From: Sipunculus nudus
Lineage: Eukaryota; Annelida; Sipuncula; Golfingiida; Sipunculidae
Direction: 5' to 3'
NCBI GenBank assembly: GCA_026874595.1
Contig: CM049313.1
Coordinates: 31,056,008 to 31,120,007, forward strand
Length of the DNA stretch: 64,000 nt
Shown here: one piece after another, positions 25,717 to 37,079 of the stretch
Layout of the letters: every line of letters begins with the position of its first letter
How positions within the stretch are numbered: the first letter of the stretch is position 1
Translations under genes and position numbers: made by a program
Notes under the pieces: model-generated
The model's input: the letters and a program-made list of their open reading frames with translations, nothing else
What the model was told of the DNA's origin: nothing
Database searches by the model: none

Positions 25717-27167
25717 CTAGACATTTCTTGGAACCGTAGGTGCCAGAGTATCCCCAGACATAGTAGCCCCCTCCCCCCCCCCCCCTTTAAGAATAGGCCC
25801 CCATTTTTAGCAGCATATACTGACACTTGGCATATTTATTGTTTCTTCCATCTATCAATCCACAATCTTGTTGAAGATGTTGGTCCTGTGACCTTGATCT
25901 TTTTAAAGATGTCCTGAGACCTTGACCTTTGACCTCATGACCCCAAAATCAATTCGGGTCTTGCTTTTCCAATGGGACATATACAAGTCAAGTTTAAAAT
26001 CTATACATCAATAAAGCAGGAATTATCATCCAGAAACTAATTTTAGGACAGATGGCTCCTGTGACCTTCAATTTTGACCTTGTGATCTCAAAATTGATTG
26101 GGGTCTTCCTTTCTTGGCAGGTGAACTATATGTGCAAGATGAAAGATCTGAGATGAATTGTTTGGCTGGAAATGCATCCACAATCTTTTTAAAGATGTGT
26201 CCTGTGACCTTGATCTTTGACCTCATGACCCCAAAATCAATTGGAGTCTTGCTTTTTCAGTGGGACATATATAAGTCAAGTTTGAAATCAATACATCAAT
26301 AAAAGCAGGAATTATCATCCAGAAACTAATTTTTGGACAGATAGCTCCTGTGGCCTTGACCTTTGGCCTTGTGACCCCAAAATTGATATGGATCATCCAC
26401 TATTGGCAAGTGAGCTATATATTCAAGATGGAAGACCTGGGATTAAAGTTTGGCTTAAAATGCATCCACAGTATCTTTTAAGATGCCAGTCCAGTGACCT
26501 TGACCTTTGACCTCATGACCCTTGAACCTATAGGGTTCTTACTTTAGTGGTGGGCCATACATAAGTCATGTTTGAAATCCATATGGCTATCAACACTGGA
26601 GATATCATAAGAGGTGTGTGATTTTCACCATATATGGCAATATTCAAGGTCAAGGCCACTCTCATAGGAAAGGTCATGACCCCAATTTAAATAAACATCA
26701 TCCCATAACCCATACCTATGTATATGCATAATATAAAAGAAATCTGTTCATTAGTTTTTGACTTATAATGCTCACAGTACTGTAAGGTGGCAATTTTGGG
26801 GGTATTAAACGGCACGAAAACAAGTAAAGAATAATAGGTAGCGCCACCAGTTTCTGGAACATGACAACCCTATCCATGATCTTCCATCAACTTGATTTTG
26901 GTATAAATCAATGCAAGATTTCTTGAGATATTAAAGAATTTGTGTGATTTTCCCCAAAATTGGACCTATTCAAGGTCAAGGACACTCTCCTAGTAAAGGT
27001 CATGACCTCATTTTAAATAGGCGTCGTCCTCTTACCCATATCTATACATATACCAAGTTTGGTAAAGTTCCGTGAAATATTTTTTGGGTTATCGCGCCAA
27101 CAAGATTTTTATGTGGCGGCGGTGGGACCGGTATGAAAACAGAGTATCCCCTGACTTTGTCTGGGGA
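25717..27167 (-). mobile_element. non-autonomous Helitron, family B copy 2
   Basis: Read on the minus strand, it starts TCCCCAGACAAAGTC after a host A (complement of 27168) and ends CTAG (25720-25717) before a host T. The terminal hairpin GGCACC TAC GGTTCC has one mismatch. The 5' hairpin GTATCCCC...GGGGATAC is perfect in this copy. The interior carries about 2.5 units of roughly 288 bp containing tgacctttgacctcatgacc, plus a C13 run at 25773-25785. The 5' third matches copy 1 (tttgttggcgcgataac versus gacgcgataac). No coding frame. Confidence 0.72.
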
Positions 27168-27177
27168 TACAATTAAG

Positions 27178-28325
27178 TGAACTTCTCTCATGGTTCATGT
27201 TCTATTGAATAAGAAATATTGACATACTTTTCTCATGGTTTATCCTCTATTGTATTTTATTAGAAATCTTGGCATACTATTCACATGGTTAATGCTGTTT
27301 TGTTTGTTATCAGAAATCTTTGCATACTATTCTCATGGTTTGTTCTCTTTTGTATTTTATCAGAAATCTTTGCATACTATTCTCATGGTTCATGTTCTTT
27401 TGTATTGTATAAGTAATCTTTGCATACTATTATCAAGGTTCGTTCTCTTTTGTATTTTATCAGAAATCTTTGCATACTATTCTCATTTATCAAGCTCTTT
27501 TGTATTGTATAAGTAATCTTTGCATACTATTCTCATGGTTCATGTTCTTTTGTATTGTATAAGTAATCTTTGCATACTATTCTCATTTATCATGCTCTTT
27601 TGTATTGTATAAGTAATCTTCGCATACTATTCTCATGGTTCATGTTCTTTTGTATTGTATAAGTAATCTTTGCATACTATTCTCATGGTTCATGTTCTTT
27701 TGTATTGTATAAGCAATCTTTGCATACTATTATCAAGGTTCGTTCTCTTTTGTATTTTATCAGAAATCTTTGCATACTATTCTCATTTATCATGCTCTTT
27801 TGTATTGTATAAGTAATCTTTGCATACTATTATCAAGGTTCGTTCTCTTTTGTATTTTATCAGAAATCTTTGCATACTATTCTCATTTATCATGCTCTTT
27901 TGTATTGTATCAGAAATCTTTGCATACTATTCTCATGGTTTGTTCTCTTTTGTATTTTATCAGAAATCTTTGCATACTATTCTCATTTATCATGCTCTTT
28001 TGTATTGTATAAGTAATCTTTGCATACTATTATCAAGGTTCGTTCTCTTTTGTATTTTATCAGAAATCTTTGCATACTATTCTCATTTATCATGCTCTTT
28101 TGTATTGTATCAGAAATCTTTGTGTACTATTCTCATGGTTCATGCTTTTTTGTATTGTATAAGTAATCTTTGTGTACTATTCTCATGGTTCATGTTCTTT
28201 TGTATTGTATAAGTAATCATGGCATACTATTTTATGGTTCATGCTCTTCTGTATTTTATCAGAAATCTTTGCATACTATATTCTCATGGTTCATGCTCTT
28301 TTGTATTGTATAAGAAATTTTGGCA
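27178..28325. repeat. 50-bp minisatellite (about 23 units)
   Basis: The unit is tctcatggttcatgttcttt followed by tgtattgtataagtaatctt and tgcatactat, with the last motif at 27421 and 27471 (50-bp step). Three variants alternate: catggttcatgtt, tttatcatgct and aaggttcgttct, the last linked to ttttatcagaaatc. Their order repeats in blocks. Because 50 is not a multiple of three, each frame cycles through all three phases. The array begins 10 bp beyond the end of the Helitron copy. Confidence 0.93.
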
Positions 28326-29150
28326 CATGCCATTTTATGTTAGTTCTCTGAACACTTGTCAAGTTTATTTTGTGTGATCACTTTTGAAAATGAAAGTGAA
28401 CAAATAGTTCATAGGTGTTTCATCTTGAAGGTCGGATATTTAAAAGTAATCTTTATATTTTTGGCTGATAACAACATTTTAAGGACAGATTGTGAACACG
28501 TTGCATGTGGTCTTCAGTAGTAGCCATTTTCAGATGGTAAACTGAATTCTGCATGAAACTTGACTCTGCTGTGTCTTGTGAATCTAGTGGCATTCAAAAT
28601 GACCTACATGTAGGTGAGACATGAAGGCCCTTCCAGTAAACCAAGTCATACAAGGAAAAAAGAAATGCAGTGCAGAATATTGTAAGAAATAATTGTCTGT
28701 ATAAAATGTATTAAAATGCAGTAATAAACAGTTACACGCAATGCTCCATTATGTTTATGGATGAAGCAAAATCAATAATTTATCTGGCTGCTGTTGGTTC
28801 CACACGGCAAGATCCAGGTTTATATATGGACAATCTCTGCCTGCTTACTTTGACTTTAACTGTGTTGTCCACTTAAATCTTCCTAATTTTTAGTCATTTA
28901 CCAAAATTCAAATCCATTTGCCTGTGATGTTTAAATCATAACATTTGCCAAAAAAGAAAACCATTTTCTGTGATGTTTGAGATGAGTATGTCTGCATGAT
29001 AAATATGATGACTGAAATATTATGCCATAAAGCCAGGCAAAAGTCATATTGTACTTGCATCTTGCACATACATACAGGATCATGAGCTCCAGGATCTTCA
29101 GGTGTTATTTATCTCCTGTTTATAAAGCATGAGTTTCATCATCTTAATTC
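28326..29150. other. unique spacer, no supported gene
   Basis: AT-rich DNA between two arrays. A 29-codon open stretch on the minus strand near 28610-28520 was examined as an exon and not kept because its phase does not fit the candidate exons upstream. Confidence 0.5.
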
Positions 29151-31490
29151 CTTTTTCACTGGGACATTAGACCTGCATGGTCAGATTACTTCACCATCTT
29201 TATTCCTTATTCACAGTGACTCTAGGCCTGCATGGTCAGATTACTTCACCATCTTTATTCCTTATTCACAGTGACTCTAGGCCTGTATGGTCAGATTTCT
29301 TCACCATCTTTATTCCTTATTCACAGTGACTCTAGGCCTGTATGGTCAGATTACTTCATCATCTTTATTCCTTATTTACAGTGACTCTAGGCCTGCATGG
29401 TCAGATTTCTTCACCATCTTTATTCCTAATTCACAGTGACTCTAGGCCTGCATGGTCAGATTTCTTCACCATCTTTATTCCTTTTTCACAGTGACTCTAG
29501 GCCTGTATGGTCAGATTTCTTCACCATCTTAATTCCTTTATTCACAGTGACTCTAGGCCTGCATGGTCAGATTTCTTCACCATCTTTATTCCTTATTCAC
29601 AGTGACTCTAGGCCTGTATGGTCAGATTACTTCATCATCTTTATTCCTTATTTACAGTGACTCTAGGCCTGCATGGTCAGATTTCTTCACCATCTTTATT
29701 CCTAATTCACATTGACTCTAGGCCTGCATGGTCAGATTTCTTCACCATCTTTATTCCTTTTTCACAGTGACTCTAGGCCTGTATGGTCAGATTTCTTCAC
29801 CATCTTAATTCCTTTATTCACAGTGGCTCTAGGCCTGTATGGTCAGATTTCTTCACCATCTTTATTCCTTATTCACAGTGACTCTAGGCCTGCATGGTCA
29901 GATTACTTCACCATCTTTATTCCTTATTCACAGTGACTCTAGGCCTGTATGGTCAGATTTCTTCACCATCTTTATTCCTTATTCACAGTGACTCTAGGCC
30001 TGTATGGTCAGATTACTTCATCATCTTTCTTCCTTATTTACAGTGACTCTAGGCCTGCATGGTCAGATTTCTTCACCATCTTTATTCCTAATTCACAGTG
30101 ACTCTAGGCCTGCATGGTCAGATTTCTTCACCATCTTTATTCCTTTTTCACAGTGACTCTAGGCCTGTATGGTCAGATTTCTTCACCATCTTAAATCCTT
30201 TATTCACAGTGACTCTAGGCCTGCATGGTCAGATTTCTTCACCATCTTTATTCCTTATTCACAGTGACTCTAGGCCTGCATGGTCAGATTACTTCACCAT
30301 CTTTATTCCTTATTTACAGTGACTCTAGGCCTGCATGGTCAGATATCTTCATCATCTTATTCCTTATTCACAGTGACTCTAGGCCTGCATGGTCAGATTA
30401 CTTCACCATCTTTATTCCTTATTTACAGTGACTCTAGGCCTGCATGGTCAGATTTCTTCACCATCTTTATTCCTTTTTCACAGTGACTCTAGGCCTGTAT
30501 GGTCAGATTTCTTCACCATCTTTATTCCTTATTCACAGTGACTCTAGGCCTGCATGGTCAGATTACGTTACCATCTTTATTCCTTATTCACAGTGACTCT
30601 AGGCCTGCATGGTCAGATATCCTCACGATCTTAATTCCTTATTCACAGTGACTCCAGGCCTGCATGGTGAGATTTCTTCACAATCTTTATTCCTTATTCA
30701 CAATGACTCTAGGCCTGCATGGTCAGATTTCTTCATCCTCTTTATTCCTTATTCACAGTGACTCTAGGCCTGTATGGTCAGATTTCTTCACCATCTTTAT
30801 TCCTTATTCACAGTGACTCTAGGACTACATGGTCAGATTTCTTCATCATCTGTATTCCTTATCCACAGTGACTCTAGGCCTGCATGGTCAGATTTCTTCA
30901 TCCTCTTTATTCCTTATTCACAGTGACTCTAGGCCTGTATGGTCAGATTTCTTCACCATCTTTATTCCTTATTCACAGTGACTCTAGGCCTGCATGGTCA
31001 GATTTCTTCACCGTCTTTATTCCTTATCCACAGTGACTCTAGGCCTGCATGGTCAGATTTCTTCACCTTCTTTATTCCTTATCCACAGTGTCTCTAATCC
31101 TGCATGGTCAGATTTCTTCATCATCTTTATTCCTTATTCACAGTGTCTCTAGGCCTGTATGGTCAGATTTCTTCATCATCTTTATTCCTTATCCACAGTG
31201 TCTCTAGGCCTGCATGGTCAGATTTCTTCATCATCTTTATTCCTTATTCAGTGTCTCTAGGCCTGTATGGTCAGATTTCTTCATCATCTTTATTCCTTAT
31301 TCACAGTGTCTCTAGGCCTGCATGGTCAGATTTCTTCATCATCTTTATTCCTTATTCACAGTGACTCTAGGCCTGTATAGTCAGATTTCTTCACCATCTT
31401 TATTCCTTTATTCACAGTGACTCTAGGCCTGCATGGTCAGAATTTTTCACCATTTGTATTTCTTATTCACAGTGACTCTAAGCCTGCATG
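29151..31490. repeat. 55-bp minisatellite (about 42 units)
   Basis: The unit is cagtgactctaggcctgcat followed by ggtcagatttcttcaccatc and tttattccttattca. Longer repeats are seen: the same string of variants occurs at 29436, 29712 and 30098 (offsets of 276 and 386 bp, five and seven units plus one base). A right-hand subfamily (about 31090-31330) carries cagtgtctct instead of cagtgactct. Every unit contains a pyrimidine-rich run ending in cacag, like an animal 3' splice site on the plus strand. Reading frames here are repeat shadows. Confidence 0.95.
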
Positions 31491-32499
31491 GTCATGAAAA
31501 AACAACAGGTGGCACACAAAATATTGTCAGGTGTGTCATCCAAAATTGCTATTCCTTAAATACAAAATTACTATATGTCTTAAATGATGAAGAGTACAGT
31601 AAATCAAACGGTGTAACAAATCATACTTTATACAGTCAGTCAGACATATAGTGACTAGTGATTGTGGAAACTATATGGTGTAGATCAGATGTGGACAGAT
31701 GTTCAGCTGAACTTTTATGTTTACCTCTCATGGTTAATATATGGTGATGGCACTACCAGCATTCATTAATATAGCTAGAGGCAATTTTCTGGTTCTAGTG
31801 ACAGATGGAGAGGAAATTATTAGATGTATCAAATATGTGTATGTATAGGTCTCACAAACCTGAGGACAAATCATCCATAAACATAACAGAACTCAGTGAG
31901 CAGACCAACAGACTATATAAAGGGCAAAATGGTCACAGGCCAAAACTGGAGAATTTGAATTAATAAAAAAAATAATATCATAGGTCATGGTGTTATTATA
32001 GAAATATTTTATTGATATATGCTTGAAAATTTGAAAATCTTAAAAAATTGGCATTTTATTTTAGAGATGATGGTGTGTTCCACATAAGTTATCCACTGAA
32101 ATTTGGTAATATATTCATAAATTAATATATCAGTTCTAAAATGTAAACTAAGAAAAAAAAATGAGACAAAGGCATAATTAACTGGAACAGAACCAAAACC
32201 ATACCTTATCAAATATTTTAGTTATACAATACAACCAATATCAGAGAAAAATATTTCATGAAACCCTGTAGATGAAGGTAATGGTTATTTGTCACTTGCT
32301 CAGCTACATATTAAAGCTACTGATTGGCTGTTTAGTGTCAGAATATTCTAAAAAATGGATCTTTCAAAGTGAGGATGGCAACCCATTCACTCCTTATGCA
32401 GCAGTTACACTCTGTACTCAGTCCTCCTAAATCTCCTTCGTTTTTACCACTGCTTTGTATAGTGAGATTCTCCAGGTTTCACCACAGGGCTGGCACAGA
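31491..32499. other. unique AT-rich stretch
   Basis: No repeats, RNA genes or supported coding sequence recognised. A 67-codon minus frame at 32212-32009 is phenylalanine-rich low-complexity sequence. Confidence 0.5.
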
Positions 32500-32605
32500 G
32501 CAAAAAATTGTATTCTGACCAGTTAGAGCATCCAGCTCCAAGTTTTAAACCTGAGACACCTAGCTCTCTTTGGTCTGATTCTTGGCCCTGTGCCAGAACA
32601 ATATG
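32500..32605 (+). mobile_element. possible tRNA-derived SINE head
   Basis: The stretch ctgaccagttagagcatcca then gctcc and agttttaaacctgagac resembles the internal promoter of a tRNA. The A-box-like part is at about 32516-32528 and the B-box-like AGTTTTAAACC at 32541-32551. The spacing is shorter than normal and both boxes are imperfect. No 3' tail or target duplication was found. Confidence 0.28.
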
Positions 32606-32609
32606 ATAA

Positions 32610-33200
32610 CTCCAGTTTGATTTGATAAATTGGTTTCAAACTTGATTTATATATGGCCCACCACCATAGTAAGGCCCTATTGATTTTGGGGTCATGAGGT
32701 CAAAGGGGAAGGCTAGCTACATGAACCCCCTTTTTTAACAGATTGTGAATGCATTTTAGGCTAAACTTTTCATCCCATTCCTTTCATTTTCCACATATCG
32801 CTCACCTGCCAATATGGGAAGAACAATATTGATTTTGTGGTCACAGTTTCAAAGGTCAAGGTCACTGGGCCCAATCATCCAAAAATATTTCCTTGATGGT
32901 AACTCAAGTTGCGTTTGACAGATTGACTTCAGACTTGATTTATATATGGCCCACTACTAAAGTAAGTACTCCATTGATTTTTGGGTAATGAGGTTAAAGG
33001 TGAAGGTTAAAAGTGAAGGTCACAGGACCCCTATCTTTAAACAGATTATGGATGCATTTAAGGCCAAACTTTTCATCCTACACATATGGCTTACATAACA
33101 ATAGGAGAAGAACCATGTTGATTATGAAAACACAATTAAGGTCAGAGGTCAAGGTCACAAGACATCCTACTTATTTACATGCTAACCCGGGTTTCAGTTT
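32610..33200 (+). mobile_element. interspersed repeat with about 290-bp units (family C)
   Basis: Two units read gatttatatatggcccacca, then ttgattttggggtcatgagg, aaggtcaaggtcac and gcatttaggctaaac. They correspond, reverse-complemented, to the interior units of the Helitron at 25717-27167, and directly to 46640-47360. No element ends were seen, so this may be a remnant of a family B-like element. Confidence 0.6.
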
Positions 33201-33429
33201 AATACATTCTGTGTAATGATGCCTCATTCAAACGTTAACATCTTTATTCAGTTATTTAAATACTGTTTTGTCAGTTCCCTCTGTCTCTGCTTGTAATAGG
33301 GTCCTATATTACATTTTTTAAGACTCACTTAGCCCATGCTAGAGGGCTATGATCCTTTTATGGGGCCCCATCAGTGACTTGTCAGTTTTCTAGTTTGACC
33401 TGTGATTGTTGTATATATATATATATTAC

Positions 33430-33568
33430 CTGTGATTGTTATCAGTGTAAGCTGTGTAGAGGTTTTGGTCACAACATAAATATTCAACGTGCGGGAAGCT
33501 GTCTTGCCCAGTCAGCTGTAGATTACCAGGTTGCACTAAGTTAATTATCATCTGTAACTCGGCTGGGT
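33430..33568 (-). CDS. candidate internal exon (weak)
   Basis: On the minus strand an open segment of 139 nt lies between catacag (acceptor, ending 33569) and CACAG|GTAATA (donor at 33430/33429). It starts in phase 1, which matches the end of the signal-peptide exon, and reads ...AELQMIINLVQPGNLQ... and ...EYLCCDQNLYTAYT. Against it, the pyrimidine tract before the acceptor is poor, no protein family is recognised and the frame is open for only about 60 codons. It could be chance. An (AT)n run lies just beyond the donor. Confidence 0.22.
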
Positions 33569-34084
33569 CTGTATGTACATGTATGTAGCTGCTGCTTTTT
33601 ATTTGCTGCATAAGGCCTTACATCATGATCATGTGTATAGTGTTTGTTTTCCTTTTATCGTCTATCTACACCTATGGTACCCCCCACCTTCCCCTTAGTT
33701 TTAACATTGACTTCAAATGAATTATTGATTAAGCTGTGCAGATAGATTAAAGTCCTTCATTGATGGTCAGTCATTTTTTTAGAAACACTGTTTTAATTAT
33801 TTAAAGCTTAATGTTTTATACAAAATATCTTGAAATATTAAAGTCATATGATTTAAAATTAAATCTGGATGAACAGTGTCATTGTAAAATGTTAAATCAT
33901 ATGCTCATATCTAGAAATATCAATATTTATGAAGAGTGCACACTGATCTAACAGTGTCAGCACAGTGTTTATGTGAACCTCCTTTAATCTATGTGATACC
34001 ATTATGTGAGTGCTGGCCGGAGTTGGGTAAGATGTTTGTTTTCTATTGAAGCTAGGTTTAGGAGTACCATTAAATAACCATTAC

Positions 34085-34147
34085 CTGCTGGGTAATTACA
34101 CCTGGGATGGTTACAAGAATACTCTATGTGTAACCCCTGTTGACCAC
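34085..34147 (-). CDS. candidate 63-nt symmetric exon (weak)
   Basis: On the minus strand, ctgaccacag precedes a 63-nt open segment that ends GCAG|GTAATG. Both borders are phase 1, so it could be spliced between the signal-peptide exon and the 33568-33430 candidate without breaking frame. Its peptide includes LHIEYSCNHPRCNYPA, with two cysteines, as might suit an extracellular chain. The acceptor pyrimidine tract is weak, and the frame stays open only about 57 codons in total. Confidence 0.2.
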
Positions 34148-34154
34148 CTGTGGT

Positions 34155-34900
34155 CAGAGCAATGGTGTTTGTTTATTGTGTGACAGGTATTGTTGTTACA
34201 GGCACTGGTGTGTGCTATATTTAGTGTGGCAGATACTGGTGTGTGTGTGTGTGTATGTGTGCTGTTTACAGTGTGACAGGCAGTGCTGTGTGTTATATTT
34301 AGAGTGACAGATACTGCTATATGTGTGTGTGTGCTGTTTATAGTGTGACAGGCAATGATATATGTACTATAGCTAAATTTAGTGTGCCAGATACTGGTGT
34401 GTGTGTGACACTGTTGTTTAAAGTGTTTATAATGCTATATTTAGTGTAACAGTTACTGGTGTGGGTGCTGTTTAAAGTGTGACAGGCACTGGTGGATGCA
34501 TTTTATATACCAGTAGTGTGAGGCACTGGTGTGTGCGTTTTATATAGTGTGAGGTACTGGTGTGTGTGTTTTATATAGTGTGAGGTACTGGTGTGTGTGT
34601 TTTATATAGTGTGAGGTACTGGTGTATGTTTTATATAGTGTGAGGTAATGGTGTGTGTTAATATTGTGTGAGGTACTGGTGTGTTTGTTTAATATTGTGT
34701 GAGGTGCTGGTGTGTGTGTTTAAAATAGTATGAAATAGTGGTATGTGTGTTTTAAATAGTTTGAGGTACTGATGTATGTGTATTATATAGTGTGAGGTAC
34801 TGGTGTGTGTGCTGTTTACAGTGTGAGGTACTGGTGTGTGTGCTGTTTACAGTGTGAGGTACTGGTGTGTGTGCTGTTTACAGTGTGAGTTACTAGTGTT
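34155..34900. repeat. GT-rich minisatellite, about 31-bp units
   Basis: Repeats of the form gtgtgaggtactggtgtgtg followed by tgttttatata. The anchor ggtactgg occurs at 34553, 34584 and 34614 (30-31 bp). The left part has longer units with gtgacaggcactg and (gt)n, and the right end switches to gtgtgctgtttaca. Potential Z-DNA or slippage-prone sequence. It ends only about 43 bp from the splice donor at 34943. Confidence 0.85.
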
Positions 34901-34942
34901 TCAGGGCTGTCAGGAGTGAGAGGAAATGATAATTGGACTTAC

Positions 34943-35018
34943 CTGTGGGCTGGAGTAGGACCAGTAGTGTCACCGCACTGACCCACCACAAACAATAAGA
35001 TCTAGGATTCCATTCCAT
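34943..35018 (-). CDS. first coding exon encoding a signal peptide, gene unknown
   Basis: On the minus strand the ATG at 35018 sits in GCAGCCATGG, a strong start context. The 76-nt exon gives 25 codons plus one base. It has a short polar start (MEWNPRSYC), then the hydrophobic core VSAVTLLVLLQ, then PTG, as in a secretory signal peptide. It ends CCCACAG|GTAAGT, a consensus splice donor. A phase-1 intron just after the signal peptide is common in genes for secreted and cell-surface proteins. The gene would run leftward. Downstream exons are uncertain and the protein family is unknown. It is too short for an ordinary frame search. A chance combination of all these signals is possible but less likely. 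Confidence 0.5.
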
Positions 35019-35106
35019 GGCTGCAGTGTATGGGTATTGTAAGCATTCCTTAAACGTCCTCAGTGTCCGAGTGCACTTTCAAGTTGACATGGCATAACCC
35101 ATGCAC

Positions 35107-35113
35107 CTTTATA
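35107..35113 (-). promoter_or_regulatory. TATA-like box upstream of the signal-peptide exon
   Basis: The minus strand reads ACATATAAAGGTGC here, with TATAAAG 89 bp upstream of the ATG. Transcription from about 30 bp downstream would give a 5' leader of roughly 60 nt, a plausible length. A CCAAT motif on the same strand (minus, near 35605) is further off. Single short motifs are weak evidence. Confidence 0.3.
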
Positions 35114-35118
35114 TGTCT

Positions 35119-37079
35119 CTCACAAGGATCATAGCTACAGGCCAAGCATATCGCTCTGTCACTGCGGCCAATAACGGAATACTTCTGCTCAAGGGATGGC
35201 AATCTCCTGGGCTTCCGTTCACATTTATTTTTCTAAAAGGTTCTCAGGCTCCTGCAAACAGAGATGCTGAATTAATAATCCAACCACTTTTGATCGGGCA
35301 AAGGATGAGGCGTTATAGTGTGCGGTAACCACATACATCTATTGACCACAGTGCAATTAGTGCGTACCAACTAGCCTGAACGATGGTTCCGGCTCACATG
35401 TTATGCTCCAGACTCCATCCACTCATTTATCCCTGGCTTGTCCCCTCACAGTAGGAAGACTCATATATTATTTGCCGCCTGTGGAATAGCACAGTCCATG
35501 AATATCGTGGGAGAACAATCAATCCTTAGTGTTTACCACTAAATATTGACATTTAAAACTAAGATGATTCTGTATATACACACGGTCAGCTTAATATTGA
35601 TATGATTGGTGTCAGATTAAGCTGGACAACCCTGAACCGTAGGCCCTTGGTGTATGTTCAGGCTCTTCAGCAAGTTAGACATTTGTGTGGCAGAAGTAGG
35701 GACTATGCCAGGAATGGTTGTGGCTGGGACCTGTCATCCCCACTCCTACAAATGGGCATGGCCCAGGACAATTTGGTCAATAAAAGGCAGCCAAAACCAA
35801 TCATGTGGGTATAGAGTATGCTGCCGCCAGTCCTGGCGATAGCAATCTCCCAGCTGGCTTATTCCACGCAAAATATCAATGATAGTAAGCATCAGGGAGG
35901 ACTGACTATCAAGTCTGTTATCCCAAGTCCCAGGTGCAAAGACCAGACCTCTTCAGCTTTCTCAAACAACCCATTTCTGGTGTTCCTTCTTTAATAATAC
36001 AGGTCCTACATTGCCAACAGAAAAATAAAAGCCAGCAGTGGCATAATACAGCGAATCAGGCCGGGCAGAATCGCAAGTAATGGTTCAGTCTCAAGATGGC
36101 TCTGGTTGAACTCATGCAGCTAAACAGAAAGAGAACGGCCAGTTAAAATACTGATGACACTAATAACTGTTCAATTAATTGTCTGTAATGTATGTTAAAG
36201 GATTACTTACATCACTACATATTTTATAATCAAAAGGATGCAAAATATTTTTTTTTTAAATTGTATATTAAGAATTTCATAATTTCATTATTTTTATATT
36301 ATGTTATAGCTTGATATGTTTGATTCATTGTATTTGCAACATTACATACATGATAACACCTGGGTCAGCTTTGGTTTGTTTACATTCTTTTGAAACAGGT
36401 TTCCATGTAAAATACAACACCACACCCTGACATGTAGCACTTCCTGGAGACCTCAGGTACTGGGGAGGCACACTAACCCAACACTGTACACTGAGAGTGC
36501 ATGGTTAAGTTTGTATCATAGTTGTATATGAGCTCTACAGGGCAGGCATGCTTAATTGGTGTATCAATGCCCCATTAAAAGTAGAATCATGGAGTGGCTT
36601 TGATTAGATCATTACCTTCATGTGGGTACAATCCTAATACACTGGTAGTCTGGTAACACAAAACTGTTTTTATAATTTATGTATACTTTTGAAATGTAGG
36701 TTGTAGTCTTTTTAGACATTTGCATAAATACAATGGAACCATCATAGCTAAGGGGAATCTTTGAGACATAACATAAATAGGAAACCATGTATATCAGCCT
36801 TAGTCTACTTTGTGATCCTGTCAAATAAAAATGAGTGTCTTCAAATAATTGTAGCTAATACCAGAAAGTGTTATACATGTACTCCATTATCACTGAACTT
36901 CATTGTTGTCAGATACAGTAATGAATTCATGTACATTTAGTGTCTTGTATCAATATCCCCTTTCTGTACCAGTATTGATATTTTACTGATAATAAATCAG
37001 AGACCAGGAGCCCACCATCAAGACTAATATCACTCTGTATAGCCAGCCTTAATTAACATACAATGTAACAGAGGCAGTT
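35119..37079. other. unique 5' flank of the candidate gene
   Basis: From about 35040 to 36120 the DNA is free of recognisable repeats and richer in G+C than the rest of the window, in keeping with a promoter and leader region. Plus-strand frames at 35101-35328 and 35602-35842 lack domains or splice support. The part 36180-37079 is AT-rich and unremarkable. Confidence 0.45.

Noticed and set aside
28520-28612. Short minus-strand open stretch after an AG near 28612 as a further exon
   Set aside because: In the phase required by the upstream candidates it meets a stop at once. The open phase is only 29 codons.
35101-35328. 75-codon plus frame upstream of the signal-peptide exon as a divergent gene
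   Set aside because: No start context, domain or splice sites. It overlaps the predicted leader/promoter on the other strand.
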